Positions 35,331 to 43,961 of a stretch of DNA of 64,000 nt are shown here, in pieces. Both the position numbers and the translations under genes were made by a program. Source of the stretch: Streptomyces huiliensis (GTDB lineage Bacteria > Actinomycetota > Actinomycetes > Streptomycetales > Streptomycetaceae); the NCBI RefSeq assembly GCF_020037025.1, contig NZ_JAIQLH010000031.1, positions 1-64,000 of the forward strand. The letters are read 5' to 3'. Below the pieces are notes generated by a model that had not been told where the DNA came from, ran no database searches, and saw only the letters and a program-made list of their open reading frames with translations. How positions within the stretch are numbered: position 1 is the stretch's first letter; the number at the start of each line of letters is the position of its first letter.

Positions 35331-36803
35331 GTGCGCCTACGCGCCCGCATGGTGGCTGGCAAGTTGCGGCGCATGCCTACCCGACTGAGTGACGCAGCTT
35401 TCGACGAGCAGACGTGGTCCTCGGGGCCGGTGCGCCGGGCCCTGTGGAACGTGACCTCGTCGGACATCGCGACGATCGTGTGCCCGACCTGCGGGGCTTC
35501 GCAGTACGCCCCCTGCCGGACCTTGCGGAACCGTCCGACCACGGCGCTGCACCATGGCCGCACCCTCCGCTATCTCAACGTCCGCTTCGCCCTCGACCTG
35601 CGCGAACCCCATCACCGCAGCGTGCAGCGACGCAGCGGCCTCGGCCTTGATGCGGCGGGCCTGCGCACCGTGCGGATGCCGCACCCGCAGCCCTGGCGAC
35701 TGCCCCTGCCGGAACTGTCGGACTTGATCAACGTCAGCTTCCTCGACCTGGCCAAAGTGGTGACCGCGCAGGCGTGCGGGGTACGCCGCACGGGTCTCGA
35801 CGAGCTGCTGTACGGCCCGGACCGTATCGAGCAGTGCATCGACGCCCTCACCTACGCGCTGTACGACCGGCAGATCAGACGCGAGATCCGGATCCTGTCC
35901 GGACAGTGTGATGAGACGGCCCGGAATCTCAAGGTTCAGCAGCAGGCGGTGTGGCAGCAGTTGCGGGAAGCGGAGCGCCGCTTGAAGGCCCAGCGCGTCG
36001 AGGAGCTCACCACCGCCGGAGTGCTCCCGTTCCCGCCCGCCACCGATGACTCCCGGCGTGTGGCACGCGCCTGGCTGGGCCGCTACCTCAGCGCCGAGAA
36101 GGACGCCCTGGTCCTCGAGTTCGCGACCGTGGCAGGGGTGCCCGCCGCGGCAACCGCGCCGATCCGCTGCATTCAGGAGAAGATCACCCGCTGCATCGAC
36201 AACGGGTGGCTCATCGCACCGCTCAACGACGCCGTCCGCTGCGTCCTCGCACTCGACGAGTCGGCGTTTCGAAAGCGGCTGCTCACCGACGCCGGCCGCC
36301 AGGACGAACGCGATGACGTGCTGTGTCATCCCCTGGTACTCAACCGCTGGCGCGATCAGCTCAACGAGAGCCTGCGTGCCGTCGCCCCGGGCGCGGACAA
36401 CCCACACACCAAGCACCTGACCGATCTGACCCGCACGCCGACTCCCCGCACCACCGTGCAGCTAAAGCAACTCCAAGCCCGGCGGCGACTGTTCGCGGCT
36501 CTGCTGCAGCGCCGCGCCGAGGCCGTACGCCTGATCACCGCGGTCAACGATGGGCTGTCCATCGCCGAGCGCGGCGATCCCAGCCATGCACTGCTGAAGC
36601 AAGCCGGCGACCAGGCCTACAACGAGCTCGTACGTCGCCACCCGGATCTCTACCAGCGCATCCGTGCGCACCTGGCAGGGTTCGAGACGCGCTATGGGCG
36701 CCTGCAGACCCCCGGCTCGCGCACCCGGCTGCGCGAGCAGATCTTCGAGGAACTCGACCGCGCGGCAGTGCGGACGCCGGCCAGTGTGACCGTGCGGCGG
36801 TGA
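35331..36803 (+). CDS. Unknown protein with a CPTCGA-type zinc ribbon
   Basis: 490 residues. Near residues 45-75 it has CPTCGASQYAPCRT followed by HHGR, the Cys-Cys-Cys-His zinc ribbon found in many actinobacterial and phage proteins. The rest is mainly helical, Arg-rich, with long helices at about 185-225 and 370-400; no enzyme motif was seen. It follows CBASS in the same direction after 145 bases and could be an accessory, but nothing proves it. Start uncertain: GTG 35331, or ATG 35373. Confidence 0.6.
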   Translation: MRLRARMVAGKLRRMPTRLSDAAFDEQTWSSGPVRRALWNVTSSDIATIVCPTCGASQYAPCRTLRNRPTTALHHGRTLRYLNVRFALDLREPHHRSVQRRSGLGLDAAGLRTVRMPHPQPWRLPLPELSDLINVSFLDLAKVVTAQACGVRRTGLDELLYGPDRIEQCIDALTYALYDRQIRREIRILSGQCDETARNLKVQQQAVWQQLREAERRLKAQRVEELTTAGVLPFPPATDDSRRVARAWLGRYLSAEKDALVLEFATVAGVPAAATAPIRCIQEKITRCIDNGWLIAPLNDAVRCVLALDESAFRKRLLTDAGRQDERDDVLCHPLVLNRWRDQLNESLRAVAPGADNPHTKHLTDLTRTPTPRTTVQLKQLQARRRLFAALLQRRAEAVRLITAVNDGLSIAERGDPSHALLKQAGDQAYNELVRRHPDLYQRIRAHLAGFETRYGRLQTPGSRTRLREQIFEELDRAAVRTPASVTVRR

Positions 36804-36854
36804 GCTGACGCGATGCCGCGCGGGTAGCCGCATCGCGACCCGGTCCCCGCTCCT

Positions 36855-37412
36855 GTGGCCCGCCGCGGCCGACGGAGCGCGGACTGGGCGGGATTCGGGG
36901 CCGTGGCGGTATCGCGTCGTTGGTGGGCGGTATTCGGCTGGCGGCGCACTTCCGCAGCACCTTCTGCGGGGGCACACTGGCTGAACGGAACCCGGCAGGC
37001 GGTCAGCGTCTGCGCAGCTCAGCCCGGCGCAGACACCGCTGCCTACGAGCGGGCGGCCGACTTGGTGCAGCGGGCCGAGGACTGCGTGGCCGCCGGGACC
37101 AGCCTCACCACCCTCCTCGACCACACGGGCACCGGGGAAGGCGAGCCGTCGGGCGGCGGCTGGTCACCTGCCAGCGGGGCACCCGCAGGGCGCCGCGACT
37201 ACGTCCTGGTCAAGCCGGTCGTGAAGTGGCACGTCCGGCTGCTGCTCACCAAGGTCAGCATGGTCTACCTGCTGGCCATCACCGCCTCCACAGTCGGCGT
37301 CGCCTACTCCAACGGGCTGGGAGAAGGGTGGGCTGGCTGGCTCTACATCCGGGCACACGTCGGCTTCAGCATGATCTTTGCCGCGTACTGGGGCAGCGGC
37401 CGGCTGGACTGA
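36855..37412 (+). CDS. Membrane protein, first part of a possibly split gene
   Basis: 185 residues. An Arg/Trp-rich N-terminus, a helical middle (AYERAADLVQRAEDCVAAG) and two hydrophobic segments (about 128-150 and 162-180). It stops at a TGA (37410-37412), but the same frame stays open and continues into a further membrane segment starting at 37449. Either two small membrane proteins or one protein cut by a nonsense codon. Family unknown; the start is uncertain. Confidence 0.4.
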   Translation: MARRGRRSADWAGFGAVAVSRRWWAVFGWRRTSAAPSAGAHWLNGTRQAVSVCAAQPGADTAAYERAADLVQRAEDCVAAGTSLTTLLDHTGTGEGEPSGGGWSPASGAPAGRRDYVLVKPVVKWHVRLLLTKVSMVYLLAITASTVGVAYSNGLGEGWAGWLYIRAHVGFSMIFAAYWGSGRLD

Positions 37413-37448
37413 ACGGCCGGGGCGACCTGGATCGGTCCGCCACTCGTC

Positions 37449-37655
37449 GTGCTCATGGACGTGTGCATGGGCGCGCTGTTCCATGACGCCTGGCCGCTGC
37501 TGGCCTACTTCCCTCCAGCGTGGCTGGTGTGGCTCCTGTTCTGCGTCCCGGGTCTGGCGTGCCTCCCCTTCACCTGGCGCATCTGGTTCGGCCGGCCCCA
37601 GCCCCGGACGCCCGCGCAAGGCGAAACTCCCTCGCTCCGCAATGTGCCCTGGTAG
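37449..37655 (+). CDS. Small membrane protein, in frame with the upstream gene
   Basis: 68 residues, with a hydrophobic segment FPPAWLVWLLFCVPGLACLP. It is in the same frame as the gene ending at 37412, separated by the TGA and 36 bases, and has no ribosome-binding site, so it may be the cut-off end of that gene. Confidence 0.35.
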   Translation: MLMDVCMGALFHDAWPLLAYFPPAWLVWLLFCVPGLACLPFTWRIWFGRPQPRTPAQGETPSLRNVPW

Positions 37656-37873
37656 TGGCCTCCCGGCGTATCCGGCTGCGGTGACACATGCCGCACTGCC
37701 AGGCGGTCGGGTGGGAGCCGCCTGACGGCACGCCATGCCGGGCGCGCACACGTGCCCACCGACGGGCTGCGCCATCTTGCCTCTGCGCAGCGGCAGGAAA
37801 GGATCAGATACTCGAATCTGGCACGGGCGCCCGAACGCTGCGTCCCCTTCGGGTGGGCCTTGCCTCCCTCAGG

Positions 37874-38137
37874 TCAGCGCTCGGATCCCGGAGGCTCGTG
37901 CCCCGTACACAGGGGATCCAGGAGTTCGCCCAGCGAAATGCCGAAGGCGTGGGCGAGGGCGTGCCAGGTACCGAGTGATCCGATGGTGCGACCCTGTTCG
38001 ACCTCGGTGAGGGTGCGGCGCGACAGGCCGCTGCGGGCGGCGAGCTCGTCATAGCTCCAGCCCCGCTCGGAACGGTGCCGGGCGAGTGCCTGCCGGAGCG
38101 CCGTCGGGTCGGGGTCCGGCGGCGGAAAGATCGTCAC
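37874..38137 (-). CDS. XRE-family helix-turn-helix regulator
   Basis: 87 residues, almost entirely one XRE domain (YDELAARSGLSRRTLTEVEQG). It diverges from the small Cys-rich gene and the NLR-like gene. The space between holds three copies of a GTGCAGACC repeat, its likely binding sites, so it probably controls this defence module. GTG start. Confidence 0.82.
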   Translation of the reverse strand: MTIFPPPDPDPTALRQALARHRSERGWSYDELAARSGLSRRTLTEVEQGRTIGSLGTWHALAHAFGISLGELLDPLCTGHEPPGSER

Positions 38138-38151
38138 CCAACCATCGGACG

Positions 38152-38234
38152 GTGCAGACCCCTGCCCTGACAGTGCAGACCCCTGCCCTATTTGTGGCGG
38201 TACGAAGACGCCCCGCGAGGGCAGAGGTCTGCAC
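38152..38234. promoter_or_regulatory. Operator repeats between the XRE regulator and the NLR module
   Basis: GTGCAGACCCCTGCCCT occurs at 38152-38168 and 38173-38189 (21 bases apart, two helical turns) and in inverted form with one mismatch at 38218-38234. Two direct copies and one inverted copy in a divergent promoter strongly suggest regulator binding. Confidence 0.85.
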
Positions 38235-38300
38235 TACTCTCTCCGCGCGTCGCCCGGGTCGAAGGCCGGCGACGATCTGATGACGGCTTGGAGGGATCCG

Positions 38301-38747
38301 ATGACCACCGCCCCACCCTCGCGCGCCTGGACGGTCACCATCAGCAGTCCGGCCGGGCGGCCCCTGCTGATGTGCAGCGCCTGCCCCGGACCGGACCCTG
38401 CGGCGAGTGTCCCGCGAGGGGAGGAGATGCGGCGGCATCTGGCGCGCCACGTACCGGAATCCGGCCTGGAGCCGCATCTACGTACGTGTCAGTGCCGCGA
38501 GCGGTTCTGCGTCTGGCACCGGCGCCAGGGCCCGTGCAACGGCGCCCTGCGGCTGGTGCTGATCCGGGCGGACCAGGGCCGGACCTGGCACCTCGCCGAT
38601 GCTTGCGCCGCCTGCGCTGTCGCGATTCCGCAGGCGGCGACCGTCCCGGAGCCCCCTGCGCCGCACGGCCGGACAGCGCGCGACTCGCCGGCGACCGACG
38701 CCTCGTATGTGCTCGAAGAGCCCGGCGAGTGGACCGAATCGCTGTGA
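38301..38747 (+). CDS. Small Cys/His-rich protein of the NLR module
   Basis: 148 residues. Cysteines come in clusters (LLMCSACPG, CQCRERFCVWHRRQGPC and DACAACAV), suggesting one or two zinc sites. Not recognised. The ATG at 38301 has GGAGGG five bases upstream. It is the first gene after the operator repeats and precedes the NLR-like gene by 219 bases, so it may be co-regulated with it. Confidence 0.6.
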   Translation: MTTAPPSRAWTVTISSPAGRPLLMCSACPGPDPAASVPRGEEMRRHLARHVPESGLEPHLRTCQCRERFCVWHRRQGPCNGALRLVLIRADQGRTWHLADACAACAVAIPQAATVPEPPAPHGRTARDSPATDASYVLEEPGEWTESL

Positions 38748-38966
38748 ACACCGCCGCATCGCGGCCGTGACAGGGATCTGCATGGGCGGGTTCCAGAGCG
38801 GCCGGCCCGCTCACGCTGCCGCCAGCAGGGGTCAAGAGGCATCATCGGGATGCCGGACCCTGTGTCGGCTGGCCCCGTTGTGCGCGCCCGCGACGACAGA
38901 GGCGATTGTCAGACGCAGTCGCTAACCTTCTTTGATCTGAGTGGCGTTGGACGAACTGGGGATTCG

Positions 38967-41900
38967 ATGGTGCGGATGGACGGCGGTCGGTTAGCAGCCC
39001 GAGGGTTTCAGTACCAGTACCTGCGCACACTCGAAGCGATGTTGACCGCATCGGATCAGGAACGGATCCACGGCTGCCGGATCGAGGGGCCTACGGACAC
39101 GACTTCGACCGCGGCGGTCGACGTGGTCGACTTCGACCTTGTCGACAGGGAAGGCGACTGTCTGCTCGCCGCGCAGGTCAAGAGCGCTTCGCCGGGACGC
39201 CAGGTCAGCGCCCCGGATGCCTTCACGATTCTGGCCGAGCTGGTCTGCAAGGTCGAGGCCGAGCGGTACGAGCTGATCACGGCTGCGGTGCCCGACCGTA
39301 ACTGCCGGACCCTGGCCAAGATCCTCGATGCGCCGCCCGCTGACACCGATCAGCTCAAGTCGCAGCTGGCGCAGATGTTGCAGCGGGCTCCCTCAGCAGC
39401 GACCCGCCTCGAGGCATTGACCGGGCCGGACCTGGAGCGTCTTGCCCGCGCGCGGGTGGTGTGCGACGCCCGGGACGTGGAGGGCATCCGCCAAGACCTG
39501 CACGAGCGGCTGCGCAAGCGGCGGGCCCGCCATCGCGTCGGCCTCGGCAGCCGCTCCGCGGGCCTGATCACAGGGCATCTTCTCGCCGAGATCATGCGCC
39601 GCGCGGCCGACCCCCACCAGGCGTACTGGAGCATCGCCGACTTCACCGACGCCGCGCTCGTCGAGGACGACGTGCTGGTGCGCGCGCTGGGGCGCCAGGA
39701 CTGGGGCTGCGTGTTCGGCCCGCTCGCGCCCGTACCCGACGTACCCCGTCCTGACCTTCTCGCCGACATCACCGAAGCCCTGGCCCCGTCTGATCCGCGC
39801 GACCGTTCCGTCAACTCCTGTGTCCTGTCCGGCCTGTCGGGTATCGGGAAATCGAGCACGGCCGCCGCGTATGTAGCCGCACACGCCGACGCCTACGACC
39901 TCGTCCTGTGGGCCGAGGCCGCCACGGAAGAGTCCCTGGCCGGCTCCTTTCGGCGCATCTGGGGGCATCTGAACGGGCAGGCGCACGATACCCCCGCCGG
40001 CGCGAGCACCCCGTACCTGCGGGAACAGGTCCACGAGCTGCTCGCGGCGCTGCCCGGACGCTGGCTGCTCGTCTTCGACGACGCCACCCCCGACGGGGTC
40101 GATGCGTGGATCCCGCGGCTGGGGCGTGGCGATGTGCTATTCACATCCATCGACAGCGCCAACTGGCACGGCCTGCCCCGCGTCGGCCTGTCACCGATGG
40201 ACCATGCCCAGGCAGTCGACCTCCTCACCCGTCGCCTCCGGTTGAACGCCGACACCGCGGCCGTTCACCGGGAAGACCTGGACGCTCTGGCCGAGACGCT
40301 GGAGGGGTGGCCTCTGGCCATCGAGCTGGCCTGCGGATACATGCGCACCTGCCAGATCCCCGTCGAACGACTGGGCACCTTCCGTACCCTCCTGCTCGAT
40401 CGGGCCCTGGCCGACAAGAGATCCAAGCCATCGGGCTATCCGCGGACCCTGGCAGCCACCGTCGAGCTGAGCCTGGAGCGACTGGCCCGCAACACGGCCG
40501 ACGACAGCCACTTCTCCCTCCCGGTACGGGAACTTCTCGGGTTCCTGTGCAACTTCGCCGCCCAGCGCATTCCGGTGCACCTGGCGATGGCCTGCGCGTT
40601 CATCCCGCCCGACCTCGTCCCCGCAGGCAAGGAAGCCGTCGTGGTGGACGAGGCCACTGTCCCGGTCAGGGAGATGATCCGGTCGCTGATCCAGGTGTCC
40701 TTCGTCCGCTACGACGAGCCGCTCGCCTCCCGCCATTCCGAGATCGCCGGCAGCGACGACACCGTGTCGATGAACACTGTCCTGCAGCATCTGCTGCGCC
40801 AACACCGCGCCCACGGCGCCCAGGTGGAGACGGCACTCTCCCGCAGCGCCTTCCACACCGCGCGCTGGCTCGGCGCGGCCCTCGACTTCGACGACGCCGA
40901 CCGGGCCTGGGAGATCGCCCCGCACGCGGCGGCCCTGGCCGGCCACATCCAGGACATGCAGGTCAAGGACAACGACACCGCGCTCCTGATCGGCAACCTC
41001 GCCGGATTCGAGTACATCCAGGGGCAGATGGACCAGGCAACGCGGCTGCTGCACCTGGAACTGGACTGGCTTCAGGAACTGGCCGACCCCAACAAGCTCC
41101 TGATCGCGCAGACCCGCATCTCGCTGGCCCAGATGTACGCGCACCACAGCATCTCCGATCCGGTGGAGCAGGTGGTGAACCTGCTGTCGCCGCTCGTGGA
41201 GTACGTCGAGCACCTGCCCAAGGAGCAGGACGGCGAGAACGCGGCCGCGCTGTTGGCAACGCAGGCCCGCATCCTCCTGCACAACCTTGCCGACTCCCGC
41301 CCCGACAACCCTCACCTACAGCCCGTGCTGGACGCCTTCACCCGACTGTCCGATCAGCTGCCCCAGACCTCGGCGGTCAGCGAGCGGCTCGGAGCCGAGC
41401 GGATCGCCCGCCTGTTCGGCGACGGAGATCTGCAGGGTGTCGAACACGCCGCCCGCGACCAGCTCCCCCCTCCCCACCACACCCACGCCCGTTCCTTCTA
41501 CGCCGCCGAGATCCAGCGCCACCTCATCGAAGCGCTCGTCTACCAGCGCCGCTGGGCAGAGGCCGAAGCGGAGTTCGAGGCCTTCCTCCCCTACACCGGA
41601 CCCCGGTCGCTGTACCGCTCCTCCGTCCAGGACTTCGTCCACAACATTGGGCTCGCCTGCGCCCTGGCATGGATCGAATCCGCCGACGACCACGCCGCGG
41701 CGCTGCTGCGCCGCGTGCTGACCGAGTGCGGCATCGAGCATCTCGATGCCGCACTGCGCGAGCATGAGCGAGCCCGGTTCACCCTCCTCAAGGCGGTCGA
41801 CGCCGCCGCCCACCACGACGCCGACGCCTTCATCGCCCTGACCGTCGAGCTGCGCGACAAGTCCTTCGACATCGACGGCATCAATCCGACCGCGCCCTGG

Positions 41901-42629
41901 GAACGCCTCATGATGGCGCTGCTGGAACGGGTCACGGCTATGACCAGCAAGCAGATCCACGACCATGCCCACGCAGCCGGCGAGGCACTCTTCGACGAAG
42001 AGCGCATTCTCCCCGAACAGCGCGCGTATCTCCGCCAGATCGTCGAAGCGGCGGTGGCCGATGTGCACTGCGCCCTTAGCGGGCGGCCACCCCTCCAGGC
42101 GATCGGCGTCATCCGCGATCCGCGCACTGTCGCCGACGGGGCGCGCCCTCCGAGGACCCCCATCGTGCTGATGGAGCCGCGTCACATGCTCACCGCCACG
42201 GCCGCGGTCGGGGTGCCCGCCATGGAGTACCAAGTCCACCGGATCAGCAGCGCAGGCTTTCGTCGGATGATCCCCGAGGCCCCGTCCGTCCCCTTCCTGC
42301 CCGGATGGCGGTTGCGCCAGCGCGGCAACCACATGGAACTGCGTGACCCAGAGGGCACCGTCTGGGCCCGCGCCCTGACCAGCCTGCCGCCCCGGTGGAA
42401 CGATGCGGCCGCCGCCAGCAAACGGGTCCTGGTGGTTTACGGATTCGGATTCACTCTGGAGGAGCCACCCGAGCGGCGCCCGGCGTTCGCTTCCCCGCAG
42501 GCCTTCGCGGAGCACTTCCACACGGCGGCCACTTCCGGGATGCTGACGGCCGCGTTCGTCGAGTGGGACGCTGTGCGGCCCCGCAAGCAGACCTCCCGCC
42601 AGCAGGGCCGCAAGCGGCGCAAACGCTGA
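38967..42629 (+). CDS. NLR-like STAND ATPase with DUF4297-like nuclease domain and TPR-like repeats
   Basis: 1220 residues. N-terminal domain (about 1-200) resembles the DUF4297/Cap4 PD-(D/E)xK nuclease: RGFQYQYL (12-19), an acidic strand VVDFDLV (53-59) and QVKS (70-73). An NB-ARC/STAND ATPase (about 275-560) has the P-loop GLSGIGKSS (Lys295), Walker B WLLVFDDA (near 370), sensor DVLFTSID and the GWPLAIELA motif. The remainder is helical, TPR-like, up to about 1000, then a basic tail. Proteins built like this (Avs, bNACHT and relatives) sense a phage product with the repeats and release a lethal effector domain. ATG at 38967 with GGGGA upstream. Confidence 0.8.
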   Translation: MVRMDGGRLAARGFQYQYLRTLEAMLTASDQERIHGCRIEGPTDTTSTAAVDVVDFDLVDREGDCLLAAQVKSASPGRQVSAPDAFTILAELVCKVEAERYELITAAVPDRNCRTLAKILDAPPADTDQLKSQLAQMLQRAPSAATRLEALTGPDLERLARARVVCDARDVEGIRQDLHERLRKRRARHRVGLGSRSAGLITGHLLAEIMRRAADPHQAYWSIADFTDAALVEDDVLVRALGRQDWGCVFGPLAPVPDVPRPDLLADITEALAPSDPRDRSVNSCVLSGLSGIGKSSTAAAYVAAHADAYDLVLWAEAATEESLAGSFRRIWGHLNGQAHDTPAGASTPYLREQVHELLAALPGRWLLVFDDATPDGVDAWIPRLGRGDVLFTSIDSANWHGLPRVGLSPMDHAQAVDLLTRRLRLNADTAAVHREDLDALAETLEGWPLAIELACGYMRTCQIPVERLGTFRTLLLDRALADKRSKPSGYPRTLAATVELSLERLARNTADDSHFSLPVRELLGFLCNFAAQRIPVHLAMACAFIPPDLVPAGKEAVVVDEATVPVREMIRSLIQVSFVRYDEPLASRHSEIAGSDDTVSMNTVLQHLLRQHRAHGAQVETALSRSAFHTARWLGAALDFDDADRAWEIAPHAAALAGHIQDMQVKDNDTALLIGNLAGFEYIQGQMDQATRLLHLELDWLQELADPNKLLIAQTRISLAQMYAHHSISDPVEQVVNLLSPLVEYVEHLPKEQDGENAAALLATQARILLHNLADSRPDNPHLQPVLDAFTRLSDQLPQTSAVSERLGAERIARLFGDGDLQGVEHAARDQLPPPHHTHARSFYAAEIQRHLIEALVYQRRWAEAEAEFEAFLPYTGPRSLYRSSVQDFVHNIGLACALAWIESADDHAAALLRRVLTECGIEHLDAALREHERARFTLLKAVDAAAHHDADAFIALTVELRDKSFDIDGINPTAPWERLMMALLERVTAMTSKQIHDHAHAAGEALFDEERILPEQRAYLRQIVEAAVADVHCALSGRPPLQAIGVIRDPRTVADGARPPRTPIVLMEPRHMLTATAAVGVPAMEYQVHRISSAGFRRMIPEAPSVPFLPGWRLRQRGNHMELRDPEGTVWARALTSLPPRWNDAAAASKRVLVVYGFGFTLEEPPERRPAFASPQAFAEHFHTAATSGMLTAAFVEWDAVRPRKQTSRQQGRKRRKR

Positions 42630-42756
42630 CACGCGGCCCGTTCACCGAACTCGACCACACCAGACCGGGCGCGGTCTCATTGACCGTCGTGGCGACGGTG
42701 CGCGCTGCCCCCGCGCACGGCGCCCTCGCCGTCGTTCACCTCTCGACGCGAGGCGG

Positions 42757-43311
42757 TCACAACGGGCCGAGGACCTGCGCCATCTGTTGGCCCAGGTCGG
42801 CGATCACCTCGAAGGTGGCCTTCTCCGGGGCCTGTACGACGTAGTAGGCGAAGACGGCGACGCCGAGGGGCAGGTACCACCAGGAGTAGACGTCCGTCCG
42901 GTGAGGCAGCACCATGCGAAGGATCCTGAACACCAACGCTGCCAGAGCCATGGTCCCGAGCGTGTAGAGGGTGGACCACCACAGGGACGGGCCGGGGTCG
43001 GCGGTCCAGGTGGCCCGCACACTGGCCCCGGAGATCGCGAGCGGGATGATCGGGGCCAAGGGCAGTAAGGCGAGGGCGAAGAGATCGCCAAGCCCATTGA
43101 GGAAGTAGACGTCCGCTGGCTCGTAGTACCAGCCCCCTTCGTCGTCATCCTCGTCTTCGTCGTCAACCTCGTCGTCGGCCAGTACGAACTCTGCGCCGTG
43201 ATAGTGGTACTCGGTGATGTGCTGGTCGCCGCCCGCCTGGTAGACGCGGCCTTCATCCTCGGCGCTCGCGTTCATCTGCCAGGACGCATCGTTGTCATAT
43301 GGGTCGGTCAT
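42757..43311 (-). CDS. Membrane protein with N-terminal GRVYQAGGDQHI motif
   Basis: 184 residues. The N-terminal soluble part carries GRVYQAGGDQHITEYHYH (21-38) and a run of acidic residues (about 47-60), followed by four hydrophobic segments. Its ATG overlaps the stop of the upstream gene (ATGA), which ends with the nearly identical GRVYQAGGNQFIHEQ. The motif (often QAGRDQxI in Streptomyces, from memory) occurs near the ends of proteins linked to defence or death-domain-like effectors. Function not known. Confidence 0.6.
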   Translation of the reverse strand: MTDPYDNDASWQMNASAEDEGRVYQAGGDQHITEYHYHGAEFVLADDEVDDEDEDDDEGGWYYEPADVYFLNGLGDLFALALLPLAPIIPLAISGASVRATWTADPGPSLWWSTLYTLGTMALAALVFRILRMVLPHRTDVYSWWYLPLGVAVFAYYVVQAPEKATFEVIADLGQQMAQVLGPL

Positions 43312-43718
43312 TGTTCGTGGATGAACTGATTGCCGCCTGCCTGGTAGACGCGCCCGTTGTCGTGGACTTCGGCACGGAAGCTGATGGGTGGACGGGACGT
43401 ATCGGCCGGCGCCAGCCGTGCCAGCAGTTCCTCGAACTCGGCGGCTGCGGTGCGGTCATCCAGGAAGAGCGTCAGCATCCGCCCCTACCACACCGACTGC
43501 AGGGCATCGCGGACCTGCTGCCTCTCGCCTTCCGGGACGGCGAGCAGCGTCTGGCGGGTCGCGTCGGGATCCCGCTCGACAGCATCCGTGGTCTCCGGTT
43601 GGAAGCGACGCCACAGGGCGACAACGCCCGTACGGAACGCGCTCCATCCATCGGCCGCCATGGCCGAGACCAGAGCCGCACCACCGGCACTGGCCAAGGT
43701 GATGAGTGTTGGATCCAC
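43308..43718 (-). pseudogene. Small GRVYQAGG-tail protein interrupted by an in-frame TAG
   Basis: The frame from GTG 43718 (GGAGG upstream) reads VDPTLITLASAGGAALVSAM, WSAFRTGVVALWRR and a helical region to SVW, then TAG at 43485-43487, then GRMLTLFLDDRTAAAEFEEL and the tail GRVYQAGGNQFIHEQ before TGA. The sequence on both sides belongs to one family, in which this position is usually Gln (from memory), so CAG changed to TAG. If TAG is not read through, the protein loses its tail motif. The stop overlaps the next gene by four bases. Confidence 0.65.
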
Positions 43719-43961
43719 GGTGCCCTCCTTCCCGCTGATGTCCAAGCGTTCAGCTGCCAGTGAAGCATCACCTCCGTGCAGCAGCTCGGAACTTCATTGA
43801 GGCGATGGATAGGTGGCCGGTTCACACCTGTCCACGTGAGGCGATTTGTCCGCCCGCGCTATTCGATACGCGACTGCCGTCCCCTCTCGCCGCATCGCAG
43901 GCCGAGTACGCCGCGCAGCGGCCATGGGTCGCGCTTCGTGCTCGCCGCCGGTACCGGTGTC

